The notes beneath the pieces were generated by a model. It worked only from the letters and a program-made list of their open reading frames with translations, did not search any database and had not been told where the DNA came from. Made by a program: the position numbers and the translations under genes. From contig NZ_CP031466.1 of NCBI RefSeq assembly GCF_003368325.1, forward strand, positions 1,364,001 through 1,428,000: a stretch of 64,000 nt of DNA. Reading direction: 5' to 3'. Of this stretch, positions 27,836-37,980 are shown in pieces (position 1 is the first letter of the stretch; the number at the start of each line of letters is the position of its first letter). This DNA comes from Paraburkholderia caffeinilytica (GTDB taxonomy: Bacteria; Pseudomonadota; Gammaproteobacteria; Burkholderiales; Burkholderiaceae).

Positions 27836-28957
27836 ATGTTTCGTCGTTACTGTGCCGCCTTCCTATGCGCGGCTGCGTTGTGGCCGGTGGCGGCCGCGCC
27901 GGCAGATCAGGCCGCCTGGCATGTGGGCGAAGCGACGCGCGTCTTTCATCCCGCTGTGGCTCGTCATTGGCGCGGGGCGCGGACGCAGGCCCTCGTGACG
28001 AACATCTGGTATCCGGCCGATCCGGCACTTCCGGAGGTCGCGCACGAGATTGGCGTGCCCGCTCATCCGCTTTTCCACGGGCATCCGGCCGTCGTGAGTG
28101 CGCCGCTGTCCGGCGCGCGCGCCCAATATCCGCTGCTTGTCCTGTCACACGGTACCGGCGGCAGCGCGGACAGTCTCGACTGGCTGGCATCGGCGCTGGC
28201 CGCTGAAGGCTACATTGTTGCCGGCGCCAATCATCCGGGTAACAACGCGCTTGAGCCGCTAACCCGCGACGGCTTCCTGCTCTGGTGGGAGCGCGCCACG
28301 GACGCCAGCGAAGTGCTCGACGGCGTGCTCGCCGACCCGATGCTGGGTCCGCACGTCGACCGCGACCGGATCGGCGCCGTGGGCTTCTCGCTCGGTGGGT
28401 ATACGGTTCTTGAACTGGCGGGCGCGCGCACCAATTTGCCGGCATTCGAGCGCTTCTGCGCGTCGCCGCAGGCCGATGCCATCTGTCATCCGCCGGAAGC
28501 CGCCAGACTTCACGAGGACCCGCAAGCGCTTGCCCTGGCGCTCGCCACGCCGTCACCGGAGGCGAAGGCGTCACGCGCGCACGCCGGCGACTCGTACCGC
28601 GACCCGCGCGTCAAGGCGGTCTTTGCGATCGCGCCGGCGCTGGGCGAGGCCTTCGACAACACCTCGTTCGCCGACGTCGCCATTCCCGTGTCGCTGCTCG
28701 CGGGCGAGGCCGACGTGACCGCGCCGGTGGACACCAACATTCACCGCATCGCGGGCTTTATGCCGAAGGCCAGGGTCACGATGGTGCCGGGTGCGGCGCA
28801 CTACACCTTTCTCGACACCTGTCTGCCTGCGGGAGTCGAACGTCTTGCGACCCTTTGCAAGGACAATCCGGGCGTCGATCGCGACGCCGTCCATGCGCAG
28901 ACGGCCCAACGGGCAATCGATTTTTTCGCCGCCACGTTGCCAGCGGGTGGTTCCTGA
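27836..28957 (+). CDS. Exported alpha/beta hydrolase (dienelactone/PAF-acetylhydrolase-like)
   Basis: The 373-residue protein has a signal peptide ending around AAAPA and an alpha/beta hydrolase fold. The oxyanion loop LVLSHGTGGS and nucleophile elbow GFSLGG (Ser185) are clear; GEADVTAPVDTN holds the probable catalytic Asp and GAAHYTFLD the histidine. The overall pattern, with IWYPADP before the core, resembles the predicted dienelactone hydrolase/PAF-acetylhydrolase group, acting on small esters or lipids in the periplasm. AAGGA precedes the ATG. It converges on the MFS gene with six bases between the stops. Substrate is unknown. Confidence 0.87.
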   Translation: MFRRYCAAFLCAAALWPVAAAPADQAAWHVGEATRVFHPAVARHWRGARTQALVTNIWYPADPALPEVAHEIGVPAHPLFHGHPAVVSAPLSGARAQYPLLVLSHGTGGSADSLDWLASALAAEGYIVAGANHPGNNALEPLTRDGFLLWWERATDASEVLDGVLADPMLGPHVDRDRIGAVGFSLGGYTVLELAGARTNLPAFERFCASPQADAICHPPEAARLHEDPQALALALATPSPEAKASRAHAGDSYRDPRVKAVFAIAPALGEAFDNTSFADVAIPVSLLAGEADVTAPVDTNIHRIAGFMPKARVTMVPGAAHYTFLDTCLPAGVERLATLCKDNPGVDRDAVHAQTAQRAIDFFAATLPAGGS

Positions 28958-28963
28958 CGACGA

Positions 28964-30457
28964 TCAGTCCTCGAGCGGCGATAACGCTTCAAGCGGCACC
29001 TGCTTCGCCGGCCCGATGTTGATCGCCGGCACGAAGCCCAGCAGCACGACCACAAAAATCGCAATCGCGAAGATCGAGACGAAGGTGAGGTGCAGCGAGT
29101 GATGCAACACCATGCGGATCATGTCGCTGTCGGCGAGACTCGCCACCTGATTCTGCAACAGGGCCTTCAGCTGATCGGACGTGACCACGGCGACGTCCTT
29201 CGAGTGACTCAGCCCGAAGTTGAGCACCGCGCCGAACAGTGTCGCGCCCAGCGTGCTGCCGAGATTGCGCGAAAAGAGGTTCGACGCGGTGGCGCTGCCG
29301 CGCTCGTCCATCTTGACGATCTCCTGGATCAGCACCAGCGAACTGACGCTCGAGGTGCCCATGCCGAAGCCCATGATGAGCGAACCGAACGCCGCGATGA
29401 GCGGCGAGCCGCCAGGCTGCAGGAACAGCAGCAGCACTGCGCCAATCGGTATGAACGCGCTGCCGCCGACCAGAATGCGCCGCAGGCCGATGCGGTGAAA
29501 TGATTTCGCCGCGAGCGTCGCGCCCACCGGCCAGCCCACCATCATCATCGTGAGCGCAAGGCCGGCGACCACCGGCGAGCCGTGCAACACGCCCTGGACG
29601 TACATCGGCAGGAAGGTCGTCGAGCCCATCAGGATCATGCCGGACAGCAGGGTCGCGGCGTTGCACGCGGCAATCGGCCGGCGGCTCCAGAGCGCGAACG
29701 AGATCATCGGCTCGGCCGCGCGGCGCTCCTGGAACACGAACACCAGCAGGCACAGCAGGAACGCGCCGCCCGCGAGCGTGGCCCTGGCGATCTCGTCGTC
29801 GCCGGCGTAGGTCAGCGCCATCATCAGCGCCGCGATCGCCGCCATGAAAAGCGCCGCGCCCGCGAAATCGATCGACGGACGCGCGTGCCGCTCCGATTCG
29901 CGCAGGAACGCGATGAAGCCGGCGGCCGACGCAAGGCCGATCGGCACGTTCATCCAGAAGATCCACGCCCACGACAGGTTGTGGATGATGAAGCCGCCCA
30001 CCATCGGCCCGACCACCGCCGAGATGGCCCACACGCTGGCGAGATAGCCTTGCACCTTGCCGCGCTCGCGCGCCGGATAGAGGTCGGCGACGATGGTCAG
30101 CGTGACCGGCTGGATCGCGCCCGCGCCCACGCCCTGAATCAGGCGGAACACGATCATGGCCGGCATCGACCAGGCGAAGCCGGCCAGCACCGAGCCGAGC
30201 AGAAAGATCGCGATGCCCGCGAGCACGATCGGCTTGCGCCCATACAGATCGGCGAGCTTGCCGAACACCACGGTCATCGCCGTTTGCGTGAGCAGGAACG
30301 ACGAAAAGACCCAGCTATACAGATGCAGGTCGCCGAGCTGCGCGACGATCTGCGGCATGGCGGTGGAAACGATGGTGGCTTCGATGGCGACCATCGCCAT
30401 GGAGGCCATCACGGCGGCAATGACTAAAGGACGCGACGATTGCGGGCTGCGGGACAT
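28964..30457 (-). CDS. MFS multidrug transporter, DHA2 (EmrB-like) family
   Basis: The 497-residue protein has the length and hydrophobic pattern of 14-helix DHA2 drug/proton antiporters. VAIEATIVSTAMPQIVAQLG at helix 1, the motif-A loop GKLADLYGRKP, and GAIQPVTLTIVADLYP with a helix 4-5 region are typical. The frame stays open to 31093, but ATG 30457 gives the expected short cytoplasmic N-terminus. There is no EmrA-like adaptor nearby, so it probably exports to the periplasm. The upstream region (30458-30695) is shared with the divergent DUF1488 gene. Confidence 0.91.
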   Translation of the reverse strand: MSRSPQSSRPLVIAAVMASMAMVAIEATIVSTAMPQIVAQLGDLHLYSWVFSSFLLTQTAMTVVFGKLADLYGRKPIVLAGIAIFLLGSVLAGFAWSMPAMIVFRLIQGVGAGAIQPVTLTIVADLYPARERGKVQGYLASVWAISAVVGPMVGGFIIHNLSWAWIFWMNVPIGLASAAGFIAFLRESERHARPSIDFAGAALFMAAIAALMMALTYAGDDEIARATLAGGAFLLCLLVFVFQERRAAEPMISFALWSRRPIAACNAATLLSGMILMGSTTFLPMYVQGVLHGSPVVAGLALTMMMVGWPVGATLAAKSFHRIGLRRILVGGSAFIPIGAVLLLFLQPGGSPLIAAFGSLIMGFGMGTSSVSSLVLIQEIVKMDERGSATASNLFSRNLGSTLGATLFGAVLNFGLSHSKDVAVVTSDQLKALLQNQVASLADSDMIRMVLHHSLHLTFVSIFAIAIFVVVLLGFVPAINIGPAKQVPLEALSPLED

Positions 30458-30695
30458 GGGGCGGGTAGTATTAGGATGTTGGAAGCGTCCGACGGCGTGA
30501 CAGGTGGCAGGCATGCCGCGGCGCAAAAGCGCGGCCGCACGAAAGCGGCCGATGTCGAGTATGCACCTTGCGGAGAATGTGCGCTGAGGGCGGGCAGCGA
30601 TGGCGAGGCTGACAATTCGCTTATACGGCTTGGAAGCCGCAGCTTGGCACAGCCTTTGCGCGTTCAGCGCTACTTTCGCCAAATGGAGGGTCATT

Positions 30696-30956
30696 ATGAG
30701 GATCGAATTCACCGGACGCCGTGAAGTGGTGGCAGCGGCGCGCGTCGCCTTCGAAGCCAATGTCGATGGAGCCGACGTCTGGTGCAGCGTGTCGCTGGAC
30801 GCGTTGAACGACCATTTCGGCAACGAGGGGCCGTCGGCCCACAATCTGGTCGGGACCTTCGAGGCCAATCGCACGCGGATTGAAAATGCTGCGCGGCGGG
30901 TCCTCGAGAAAAACGGGGGACGATCCGTGGAGCTCGAAACCGGGGATTTCAACTGA
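30696..30956 (+). CDS. DUF1488 family small protein
   Basis: The 86-residue protein (MRIEFTGRREVVAAARVAFE...) contains the pattern of DUF1488: an amino-terminal beta strand, W-C-S-V-S-x-D-A-L and a C-terminal helix with IENAARRVLEKN. GGAGGG sits 5 bases before the ATG, which decides the start over the in-frame 30600. Function is unknown. Similar small proteins occur next to many unrelated genes in Burkholderia; the neighbour downstream, a carbonic anhydrase, is 195 bases away and need not be linked. Confidence 0.8.
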   Translation: MRIEFTGRREVVAAARVAFEANVDGADVWCSVSLDALNDHFGNEGPSAHNLVGTFEANRTRIENAARRVLEKNGGRSVELETGDFN

Positions 30957-31151
30957 GGCCCGCGTGGCCCAACTCCTGACTTGCGGAGGGCGGTCCGGCA
31001 CCGGTGCGCCGGGCCTGCTCCCCCATGCGGCGCAAGGGTTTGCGGGCGCCCTGTTCGCGCTGCGGTATAGTCGCGCCAACCGATCGCTGACACGCCTTGG
31101 ACCGTTGCCGCAAACGCGGCAGGATGAGGCTTTGACTATCCGGAGAATGTC

Positions 31152-31787
31152 GTGCAGGAAATCATAGAAGGATTCGTCCGCTTTCAACGCGAAGTCTTCC
31201 CGCAACAGAGCGCATTGTTCAAACGTTTGTCGATTGCGCAAAATCCGCGCACGCTGTTCGTGACCTGCTCGGACAGCCGTGTCGTTCCCGAACTGTTGAC
31301 GCAGGTGGAGCCCGGCGCGCTGTTCGTGATCCGCAACGCGGGCAACATCGTGCCGTCTTACGGTCCCGAGCCGGGCGGCGTGTCGGCCACCGTCGAATAC
31401 GCGGTGGCGGTGCTCGGCGTGCGCGATATCGTGATTTGCGGCCACTCCAATTGCGGCGCGATGACGGCGATCTGCACGTGCAAGAACCTAGACCATCTGC
31501 CGGCCGTGGCGGGCTGGCTCCGCCACGCCGACGCGGCGAAAGCGATCAACGCGTCGCGAACCTATGCGTCCGATGCCGAGCGTCTCGACGCGCTGGTCAA
31601 AGACAACGTGATGGCTCAACTCGCGAACATTCGCACGCATCCGTCGGTGGCCCTGGGTCTCGTGAACAAGACGCTGCGGCTGCACGGCTGGATTTTCGAA
31701 ATCGAAAGCGGCGCGATGCTCGCGCTCGATGGGCGCACAGGGCAGTTTTTGCCCTTGGTGGACAACCCCGACATTTATGTTGTCTAG
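31152..31787 (+). CDS. can: Beta-class carbonic anhydrase
   Basis: The 211-residue protein interconverts CO2 and bicarbonate. All zinc-site residues of the beta class are present: C39, D41 and R43 in CSDSR, and H98 and C101 in GHSNCGA. The start is a GTG at 31152 with GGAGA 6 bases upstream; the ATG a few bases earlier is in a different frame. There is no signal peptide, so it acts in the cytoplasm. It appears to be a single-gene unit. Confidence 0.95.
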   Translation: MQEIIEGFVRFQREVFPQQSALFKRLSIAQNPRTLFVTCSDSRVVPELLTQVEPGALFVIRNAGNIVPSYGPEPGGVSATVEYAVAVLGVRDIVICGHSNCGAMTAICTCKNLDHLPAVAGWLRHADAAKAINASRTYASDAERLDALVKDNVMAQLANIRTHPSVALGLVNKTLRLHGWIFEIESGAMLALDGRTGQFLPLVDNPDIYVV

Positions 31788-31976
31788 CGCGCACGGCCGG
31801 CCTGCGAAAAGCGCGCGCGGTAAAGCCGGAAAATCGCTTCGGCGTTCCGGATAGCCGCCTATACTGCCAGAGCGCCAGGAGCCGCCAACGCCGCTCCGTG
31901 GCATGTCGCAACACGCGCCGACGACACCGCTCGATCGCCTGGTGCAACGCGCATTGAATCCGCTCGCGAGGTTGCC

Positions 31977-32660
31977 ATGAAGATTCTGGTGGTACTGACT
32001 TCACATGACCAGCTCGGCAATACGGGCCGGAAAACCGGCTTCTGGCTCGAAGAATTTGCCGCACCGTATTACGTGTTCAAGGATGCCGGCGTCGCAATGA
32101 CGCTCGCTTCGCCCAAAGGCGGCCAGCCGCCGCTCGACCCGAAGAGCGACGACCCCGACGCGCAGACCGACGCCACCCGGCGATTCAGAAAGGATGCGGA
32201 CGCGCAAGCCGTGTTGGCGAATACCGCGCAGCTTTCGACTGTGTCGGCTGCGGACTATGACGCGGTGTTCTATCCGGGTGGCCATGGTCCGCTATGGGAT
32301 CTCGCCGAGGACAAGCATTCCATCGCCCTGATCGAAGCGCTCCATGCCGCCGGGAAACCGGTCAGTGCGGTTTGCCATGCACCCGGTGTGCTACGCCATG
32401 CAAAGGGGCCGGACGAGACGCCACTCGTGCGCGATAAACCCGTGACCGGCTTTGCCAATTCCGAAGAAGCGGCGGTCGGTCTCACGGACGTCGTGCCATT
32501 CCTCGTCGAAGACATGTTGAAGAAGAGCGGCGCCAGGTATTCGAAAGGGCCGGATTGGCAGTCGCATGTGGTGGTCGCGGGCAATCTGATTACGGGGCAG
32601 AATCCCGCGTCGTCGGAAGCCGCGGCCAAAGCGCTGCTCGCGAAACTCGGCGTGACCTGA
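31977..32660 (+). CDS. DJ-1/PfpI (class I glutamine amidotransferase-like) protein
   Basis: The 227-residue protein has the DJ-1/PfpI fold with YPGGHGPLWDL and the nucleophile elbow AVCHAPG (C133-H134), plus the acidic residue in WLEEFAAPYYVF near residue 25. This set matches the ThiJ/HchA-like subfamily of glyoxalase III/chaperone-like proteins. A GAGG lies about 5 bases before the ATG. Whether it works as a methylglyoxal-converting glyoxalase or in stress protection cannot be told. It converges on the trehalase gene through a strong inverted repeat. Confidence 0.88.
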   Translation: MKILVVLTSHDQLGNTGRKTGFWLEEFAAPYYVFKDAGVAMTLASPKGGQPPLDPKSDDPDAQTDATRRFRKDADAQAVLANTAQLSTVSAADYDAVFYPGGHGPLWDLAEDKHSIALIEALHAAGKPVSAVCHAPGVLRHAKGPDETPLVRDKPVTGFANSEEAAVGLTDVVPFLVEDMLKKSGARYSKGPDWQSHVVVAGNLITGQNPASSEAAAKALLAKLGVT

Positions 32661-32707
32661 AGGGGCGCCTCAATACGCAGGATATGGCCTGATGTATCGA
32701 GGCGCGC

Positions 32708-32761
32708 GCTGAAGCGAGGCGTGCACGTCATGTGATGCTGGCGCGCGCGCCTCGCTTCAGC
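32708..32761. terminator. Bidirectional terminator candidate (14-bp inverted repeat)
   Basis: GCTGAAGCGAGGCG at 32708-32721 and CGCCTCGCTTCAGC at 32748-32761 are perfect inverse complements with a 26-base loop. The element lies between the converging DJ-1 and trehalase stops. No T-run follows on either strand, so termination is inferred from position. Confidence 0.55.
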
Positions 32762-32793
32762 CAGATTTCAGCCGGATTCGCTTCACGGCATGC

Positions 32794-34461
32794 TTACTCG
32801 CCCGGGCTATACAGATCGAGTAGCTTGAGCGTCACGCCGTTGGTCCATCCAAAGCCGTCCTGCAGCGGATACTCGCCACCGCCTCCACCACCGGTGCCCG
32901 TGCCTTCCACCACGTATTTTTCAACCAGCTTCTTCTCCGACGCATAAACACCTTTCACGTCGGCCAGAAAGCGCGTGCCGATCTGCTGCGCCAGTGCATC
33001 CTGGCCATAGCGCTTCAGGCCTTCGATCGCGACCCAGTGCAGCGGCGCCCAGCCGTTCGGCGCATCCCATTGCTGCGTGGTGTTGTAGGTGGTCGTCGCC
33101 AGGCCGCCCGGTTGCAGCAGGACGGACTGCACCTGCTGAGCCGTCTTTCGCGCGCGATCCGGCCACGCCGCACCGACCCACAACGGAAACACCATCGCCG
33201 CGGTCTTGTTGTCGCGCGGTTTCGCGAGCGTCCAGTCGTAGTCGCCGTAATAGCCGTTGGCATTCCACAAGTACCGGTTGATACCGAGCGCCCGTTTTGC
33301 GGCGCGCTCGGCGAACTCGCCGACACAATGGAAATCGCGTGTCTCGCCACAACCTTTCGCGATGGTGATTTCAAGGTGGAACATGAGGCTGTTCAGATCG
33401 ACCGGAATGATCGACGTGGTGCGCACGGTTGCGAGTGTCATGTTGTCGCCGAACCAGCGGGAGCTGAAATCCCAGCCGCTCTCGGCGGTCGCCCGCAATT
33501 CGCGGTAGACGTCGTTCGGGTTGCGGCCGGTGGCCTGCTGCGCCGTCTGAATGTCCTCCAGATACGACTCGTCACGCGGTGTGTCGAGTTCGTCCCAGTA
33601 GCGGTTGAGCACCGTACGGTCCGGCATCACGACGACGTTGCGCGTCGCCTGGCCCGGCTGCGTCGAGGTCTCTCCCTGCATCCAGTACGCATACTCCTTG
33701 CGCAAGGCCGGCAAGTACTTCTGATAGACGCCGCGGCCTTCCACCTTCGCCGCCAGCGCCACCATGTACGAAAAGAACGGCGGCTGTGAACGGTCGAGAT
33801 AGTAGGTGCGGTTACCGTTTGGAATGTGGCCGAACGTATCGATCTCATACGCGAAGTTGTCGAGCATGTTGTCGACGAGATCCTCGTGGCCCGATTCCTG
33901 CAGCCCCAGCATCGTGAAGTACGTGTCCCAGTAGTAACCCTCGCGGAAGCGGCCTCCCGGCACCACATACGGTTTCGGTAACGGAATCAGCGAGCTGTTG
34001 GCCGGCGCGCTTGTCGTGGTGCGGGTGAGGGCAGGCCAGAGCCAGTTGATGTGCTCGCGCAGCGTCTGATTCGCGGGCGGCGTGATGACCGGTTCGCTCG
34101 GCGCAGTGAAGTACTGGTTGACGAAGTTCGCCAGCGAAAAACCGGGATTGTTCTTCTGCTGTTCGTACAGTTGCACGATCGCGGCAGGATCGGCGTTCGG
34201 CGTTGCGTCGACGAAGGTCTTCTGATCGGGATAGATCTGTGCGGTTTGCACGGCCACGAAAAGATCGCCGTATAGCTTGTCGGGAGCGGGAGGAAGCGTG
34301 CCGCCGACCTGGGTGTCGGCATGACACACTCCGATGAGACTGGTGAGGAAAACGAAGCTGGAAACGGCAGTTGCTTTCCTTAAACTCGAAGCGCCGACCG
34401 ATGGGGGAAATGTCATGCGACCGGCGAGGCCGATGCTGCGCAATTGCGATGACACAATCAT
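32794..34461 (-). CDS. treA: Periplasmic trehalase (GH37)
   Basis: The ~555-residue protein hydrolyses alpha,alpha-trehalose to glucose. Both GH37 signatures are visible: [15 protein letters not shown] and [13 protein letters not shown], and the Gly-rich [16 protein letters not shown] near the end is usual for trehalases. A signal peptide ending VCHA follows a basic N-terminus, placing it in the periplasm. ATG 34461 is chosen because AGGAGGAG lies immediately upstream; the frame runs open to 34548. It is monocistronic and divergent from the EamA transporter. Confidence 0.94.
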   Translation of the reverse strand: MIVSSQLRSIGLAGRMTFPPSVGASSLRKATAVSSFVFLTSLIGVCHADTQVGGTLPPAPDKLYGDLFVAVQTAQIYPDQKTFVDATPNADPAAIVQLYEQQKNNPGFSLANFVNQYFTAPSEPVITPPANQTLREHINWLWPALTRTTTSAPANSSLIPLPKPYVVPGGRFREGYYWDTYFTMLGLQESGHEDLVDNMLDNFAYEIDTFGHIPNGNRTYYLDRSQPPFFSYMVALAAKVEGRGVYQKYLPALRKEYAYWMQGETSTQPGQATRNVVVMPDRTVLNRYWDELDTPRDESYLEDIQTAQQATGRNPNDVYRELRATAESGWDFSSRWFGDNMTLATVRTTSIIPVDLNSLMFHLEITIAKGCGETRDFHCVGEFAERAAKRALGINRYLWNANGYYGDYDWTLAKPRDNKTAAMVFPLWVGAAWPDRARKTAQQVQSVLLQPGGLATTTYNTTQQWDAPNGWAPLHWVAIEGLKRYGQDALAQQIGTRFLADVKGVYASEKKLVEKYVVEGTGTGGGGGGEYPLQDGFGWTNGVTLKLLDLYSPGE

Positions 34462-34754
34462 GTCTCCTCCTCTTGAACGGATAACAGGATTGGTCTGCCT
34501 CACGCCCTGTTGCTTTTCTTGAATGCTGGGGCGCAGGTAGCATCGCATAAAACAGAGGGCGGTTCAAACTATGCGCGGGGAATGCGCGGAGGCGCACCGA
34601 TTCTCGCCGACCGCGCGAATGCGGAATGGGTGAACGCAGATTGTTGAGTCGATCGTGCAAGGCGCAGCAGGCATAATGCCTTTTCCGATTACGCCTCTCT
34701 TTCATTGAAGGCGAGACCTAAGCGACGCGCTGCTTCGCGCTCTCAGGAAAATTC

Positions 34755-35654
34755 ATGCCGCCCATCACCGCCGTCCGGAATGCAGCCGTGCCGCTGCGCA
34801 GCGTCGCGCTGATTCTCGTTTCGATGTTCTGCTTCGCTCTCGTCGATGCCCTGGCGAAATCCGTGGCGCTCGCCTATCCGGCCAATGAAGTGACGTTCTT
34901 CCGGATGCTGTTCGGCTTGCTGCCGGCGGTAGCGGTTTGCCTGCGCGGCAAGCCGCTCATCGAGCGTTTCAGGCAGATGGATGTGCGTGGGCAGACGTTG
35001 CGCGCGCTGACGTTGCTCGGCGCCTCGGGACTGTTTTTCGCAGGGCTGCCCTATGTGCCGCTCAGCGAAGCGGTGGCGATCGTTTACTCGGAGACCTTGC
35101 TGGTCATCGTGCTTGCGCCGTTGCTGCTGAAGGAAACGCTCAAGCCGCGCGATGCGCTTGCCGCCGCGGTCGGTTTTGTCGGCGTGCTTTTCGTGGTGCG
35201 CCCGGACGGCTCGCATTCGAGCTGGCTCGGTCCGGTCCTGCTGATGTCGAGCGCATTTTTCGGCGCACTATCGATCATTCAGATCAAGCGGATTCGCCAC
35301 ACCGACGATTCGGGCACCATGGTGCTGTACTTCACGGTGATCGGTACGATCGTCACGGGCGCATCGCTATTCTTCGCATGGCGCGCGCCTTCGATCCAGG
35401 CCCTCGCGGTGATGGCCTTGCTCGGCGGATTCGCCACGGCAGGGCAGTTGCTGATGACGATGGCATTTCGCCAGGCCGATGCCGGCGCGCTCGCGCCGTA
35501 TAACTACACCAGCATCGTGTGGGCTGCGTTATTCGGCTATGTCGCGTGGGGCGAGACGATCGGCAGCATGTCGTTGTTTGGGATTGCGTTGATTGTCGGA
35601 AGCTCGATTGCGGTTGCTGTGCGCGGCAAACAGACTGAAGGGCCGCTTGTGTAG
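34755..35654 (+). CDS. EamA/DMT family transporter
   Basis: The 299-residue protein has ten predicted hydrophobic helices arranged as two EamA repeats, with the FYRM-like start of the first repeat (VTFFRMLFGLLPAVAVC) and the ALVEPV-like closing segment of the second (PYNYTSIVWAALFGYVAWGE). DMT proteins export metabolites or amino acids; no substrate can be named. AGGAAA precedes the ATG. A rho-independent terminator follows 16 bases after the stop, so it is probably transcribed alone. Confidence 0.9.
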   Translation: MPPITAVRNAAVPLRSVALILVSMFCFALVDALAKSVALAYPANEVTFFRMLFGLLPAVAVCLRGKPLIERFRQMDVRGQTLRALTLLGASGLFFAGLPYVPLSEAVAIVYSETLLVIVLAPLLLKETLKPRDALAAAVGFVGVLFVVRPDGSHSSWLGPVLLMSSAFFGALSIIQIKRIRHTDDSGTMVLYFTVIGTIVTGASLFFAWRAPSIQALAVMALLGGFATAGQLLMTMAFRQADAGALAPYNYTSIVWAALFGYVAWGETIGSMSLFGIALIVGSSIAVAVRGKQTEGPLV

Positions 35655-35669
35655 GCGTGCGCTGCATTC

Positions 35670-35703
35670 GCCGGATTGAAACGCGGAATTCAAACCGGCT
35701 TTT
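35670..35703 (+). terminator. Rho-independent terminator after EamA gene
   Basis: GCCGGATTGAA and TTCAAACCGGC form an 11-bp stem with one mismatch and an 8-base loop, followed by TTTT and a T-rich stretch. It begins 16 bases after the EamA stop. Confidence 0.8.
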
Positions 35704-35983
35704 CATTGCTTCGCAGTTCAAACAATCGTCCTAGGAAAGCATGGTCAGTAAGCTGGCTTTTTCGGACAACACACCCTGCGCACGCGGACGAACCGGCGTT
35801 TGGCGACTATAAATAACAGATAGCACGCATCCAGCTTGCACTCTTATTCGTACGTGACTGTATCGGCCCGAACTCGCCGTCGTTGCGGCGGCATCGATCG
35901 ATTCCCTGCGGACCCTCTGATGAATTCGGGCGCGTTTGCGACACCGCAAACAGACATGTCCACGGGTTTGAGAGGGAGACGTC
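35704..35983. other. Intergenic region, no gene seen
   Basis: No convincing gene lies between the EamA terminator and the DUF4148-like gene. The sequence TATAAATAACAGATAG near 35808 is AT-rich and may belong to the promoter of the gene at 35984. GAGGGAGA at 35969-35977 is the ribosome-binding site for that gene. Confidence 0.4.
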
Positions 35984-36949
35984 ATGTTTAGCGAATCCAG
36001 GAAGATCGTTCTCACGAGCCTTTTTGTCGGTGCGGTTGCGATCGCGGCGTATGTTTCGCAATCGGGCAAAGGCTGGCTGTCGACGGATGAACTCGGCCTG
36101 GAGCGCGACGATGCGTCGGCTCATTACACGCGTGGCGATATCGTGACGGGTTCGGTAACTTCCGCACCGGTCGTTGCGCGCGGCGATTCAGCCGAGGCCA
36201 TTGCCACGAACCTCCAGGCGGCGCGCAGGAGTCTGCAGCGCAACGATCTGGTCGCCGCGCAAGCGCAACTGGACGCGCTACGGTCGGCACACCGGAACGA
36301 CGATCAGGTTCTTGCGCTGCAAAGAGAAGTCGAGGCGCGTGCGGGGCAGGCGCGGCACGCGCCGGCCGCTGCGCATGCAGAGAAGCCGATGCAGAAAGAG
36401 GCGAAATCGGTGCGGCCTTCTTCGCGGTCTTCGGGGAAGACCGGCCGCCTGCACGAAAGCTACGTAGCGACGCGCGAACACTCGAACCGTGCGTCTTCCA
36501 GTTACGCGAAGACCCGGCATGCTCCCGAAACCGCCGTAACCGCTGTTGCCGTGGGTAGCCTGTCGAGCGGACGAGCGAGTGACGTTGGCGCACCTGCTGT
36601 TGCGGGTTCGTCATCCTCTGTTCCGGCTGAGGTGAAGGGGTTCTCCAACGTAGTCAGCGCGCCTGCCGCATCACAGCCGATACAGCCGATACAACTGATA
36701 CAACCAACACAGCAGGCACAGCCGACGTCGGCACCGCCAACCCCACAAGTCATACCGACGTCACCGGCATCTCAACTCGCGCCCGCTGCCAGCACGCTGT
36801 TGAAATCCGAGGGCGGGCCGAAAACACGTGCACAGGTACGCGCGGAAATCGCCCGCGCCCGCGCCGACGGCAGCCTCCCGGTGTTCGGCAATCCGGACCC
36901 GGCCGGACCGGGCGGCGCGCCGAGCATGACGGGCGCGCTGCGTCCGTGA
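35984..36949 (+). CDS. Membrane-anchored protein with DUF4148-like C-terminus
   Basis: The 321-residue protein has one N-terminal hydrophobic helix (IVLTSLFVGAVAIAAYV) acting as a signal anchor, then a helical stretch around residues 60-110 (LQAARRSLQRNDLVAAQAQL) and a long Ser/Ala/Pro-rich low-complexity region. The end, KTRAQVRAEIARARADGSLP, matches the DUF4148 pattern (Arg-x-x-Val-x-x-Glu-Leu/Ile-x-x-Ala) common in secreted Burkholderia proteins. The start is supported by GAGGGAGA 6 bases upstream. A periplasmic role is likely; function is unknown. It converges on surE 18 bases later. Confidence 0.83.
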   Translation: MFSESRKIVLTSLFVGAVAIAAYVSQSGKGWLSTDELGLERDDASAHYTRGDIVTGSVTSAPVVARGDSAEAIATNLQAARRSLQRNDLVAAQAQLDALRSAHRNDDQVLALQREVEARAGQARHAPAAAHAEKPMQKEAKSVRPSSRSSGKTGRLHESYVATREHSNRASSSYAKTRHAPETAVTAVAVGSLSSGRASDVGAPAVAGSSSSVPAEVKGFSNVVSAPAASQPIQPIQLIQPTQQAQPTSAPPTPQVIPTSPASQLAPAASTLLKSEGGPKTRAQVRAEIARARADGSLPVFGNPDPAGPGGAPSMTGALRP

Positions 36950-36967
36950 GGCTGCGCCGGCCACCGG

Positions 36968-37747
36968 TTAGCGCAGCGATGCAGCGAGCCGGGCAAAAGT
37001 GGTGTCGTCCGTGCGATCGAACGCAAGCGGCGTAACCGACACGCGTCCCGACGCCACCACGGCTGTTTCGCTATCGGGGTCGTTCGCACGCGTGCCGCGT
37101 TGGAACCGCAACCAGTGATAGGCGATGCCGCGCGGATCGACTTGCGGCAGCACCTCGATATCTTCGACGAGTCCGACACCTTGCTTGCTCGGCGTGAGCG
37201 GACCCGCAGACGCCGCGTCGACGTCGGGGAAATTGATGTTCAGGCAGGTGGGCGCAGCGTGCTCGATCGCGAGCAACTGGCGAATCACGCCGGGAGCCAG
37301 CGTACGCGCGGTGTCCCAGCGCACTTTCTCGCGGTCGCTGAAAGTCTGGCTCAACGCGAACGATGGAAGCCCAAGCAACAGGCCCGTCATCGCGGCGCCG
37401 ACCGTGCCAGAGAACATCGTCTCGACACCGAGATTACCGCCGCGATTGACGCCGGAAAGAATCAGCGTGGGCGGCGCGTCGCGCATCAGATGCCGCACGC
37501 CCATCACGACGCAGTCGCCGGGCGTGCCCACTACGCCGAACCGCCGCTCTCCCTGGCGGCTGACACGCAGCGGCGAATGCAGACTGATCGAATGCGATGT
37601 GCCGCTCTGATCGTGCTCAGGCGCGACTACCCAGACTTCGTGTGCGAGCTCGGCGGCAACCGCTTCGAGCACGGCGAGGCCGGGCGCGTCGATTCCGTCG
37701 TCGTTCGTCAACAGTACTCGCGGCACTTTGGATTCATAGGCGGACAT
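36968..37747 (-). CDS. surE: 5'/3'-nucleotidase SurE
   Basis: The 259-residue protein is a metal-dependent survival-protein phosphatase. LLTNDDGIDAPG near the start carries the acidic metal ligands (D16, D17), and SGVNRGGNLG and GTVGAAMTGLLLG are the other SurE landmarks. It removes phosphate from nucleoside 5'- and 3'-monophosphates in the cytoplasm. In many proteobacteria surE is next to pcm and nlpD; here it stands alone, so it may be a second copy rather than the housekeeping one. AGGAG lies about 8 bases before the ATG. Confidence 0.94.
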   Translation of the reverse strand: MSAYESKVPRVLLTNDDGIDAPGLAVLEAVAAELAHEVWVVAPEHDQSGTSHSISLHSPLRVSRQGERRFGVVGTPGDCVVMGVRHLMRDAPPTLILSGVNRGGNLGVETMFSGTVGAAMTGLLLGLPSFALSQTFSDREKVRWDTARTLAPGVIRQLLAIEHAAPTCLNINFPDVDAASAGPLTPSKQGVGLVEDIEVLPQVDPRGIAYHWLRFQRGTRANDPDSETAVVASGRVSVTPLAFDRTDDTTFARLAASLR

Positions 37748-37944
37748 CGCGGCCAGCTCCTTTCGATCGGTAAAAGAAGCCTCATTATCCGGCTATTGAG
37801 AAGGGCGTGGTGCGAAGCGGGCGACGCACACCGCCCACCCGCTTTCATCGAGCAATTGCACGTTTTCAATGGTTTTTAAAATTAACAATGACTATTTTCG
37901 TTTTCCGCAATAATTGGGCGAATGGATTCGTTTATCTGGCAAGA

Positions 37945-37980
37945 TATTCCAATTGGTTTCCATTGGAATTAATTGGAATA
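37945..37980. repeat. Nested inverted repeats, operator-like, upstream of porin
   Basis: TATTCCAATT (37945-37954) and AATTGGAATA (37971-37980) are perfect inverse complements separated by 16 bases. Within that spacer TTCC-ATT-GGAA (37958-37968) forms another small dyad, giving three TTCC/GGAA half-site pairs in 36 bases. This density is typical of a cluster of operator sites for a dimeric regulator. Position is about 290 bases before the porin start. Confidence 0.6.

Noticed and set aside
27552..28574. Upstream extension of the potF-like frame
   Set aside because: It is antisense to a well-supported hydrolase gene and has no recognisable domain.
36951..36977. GCTGCGC/GCGCAGC hairpin between DUF4148-like gene and surE
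   Set aside because: Only 7 bp, no T-run and overlaps the surE stop; too weak to call as a terminator.
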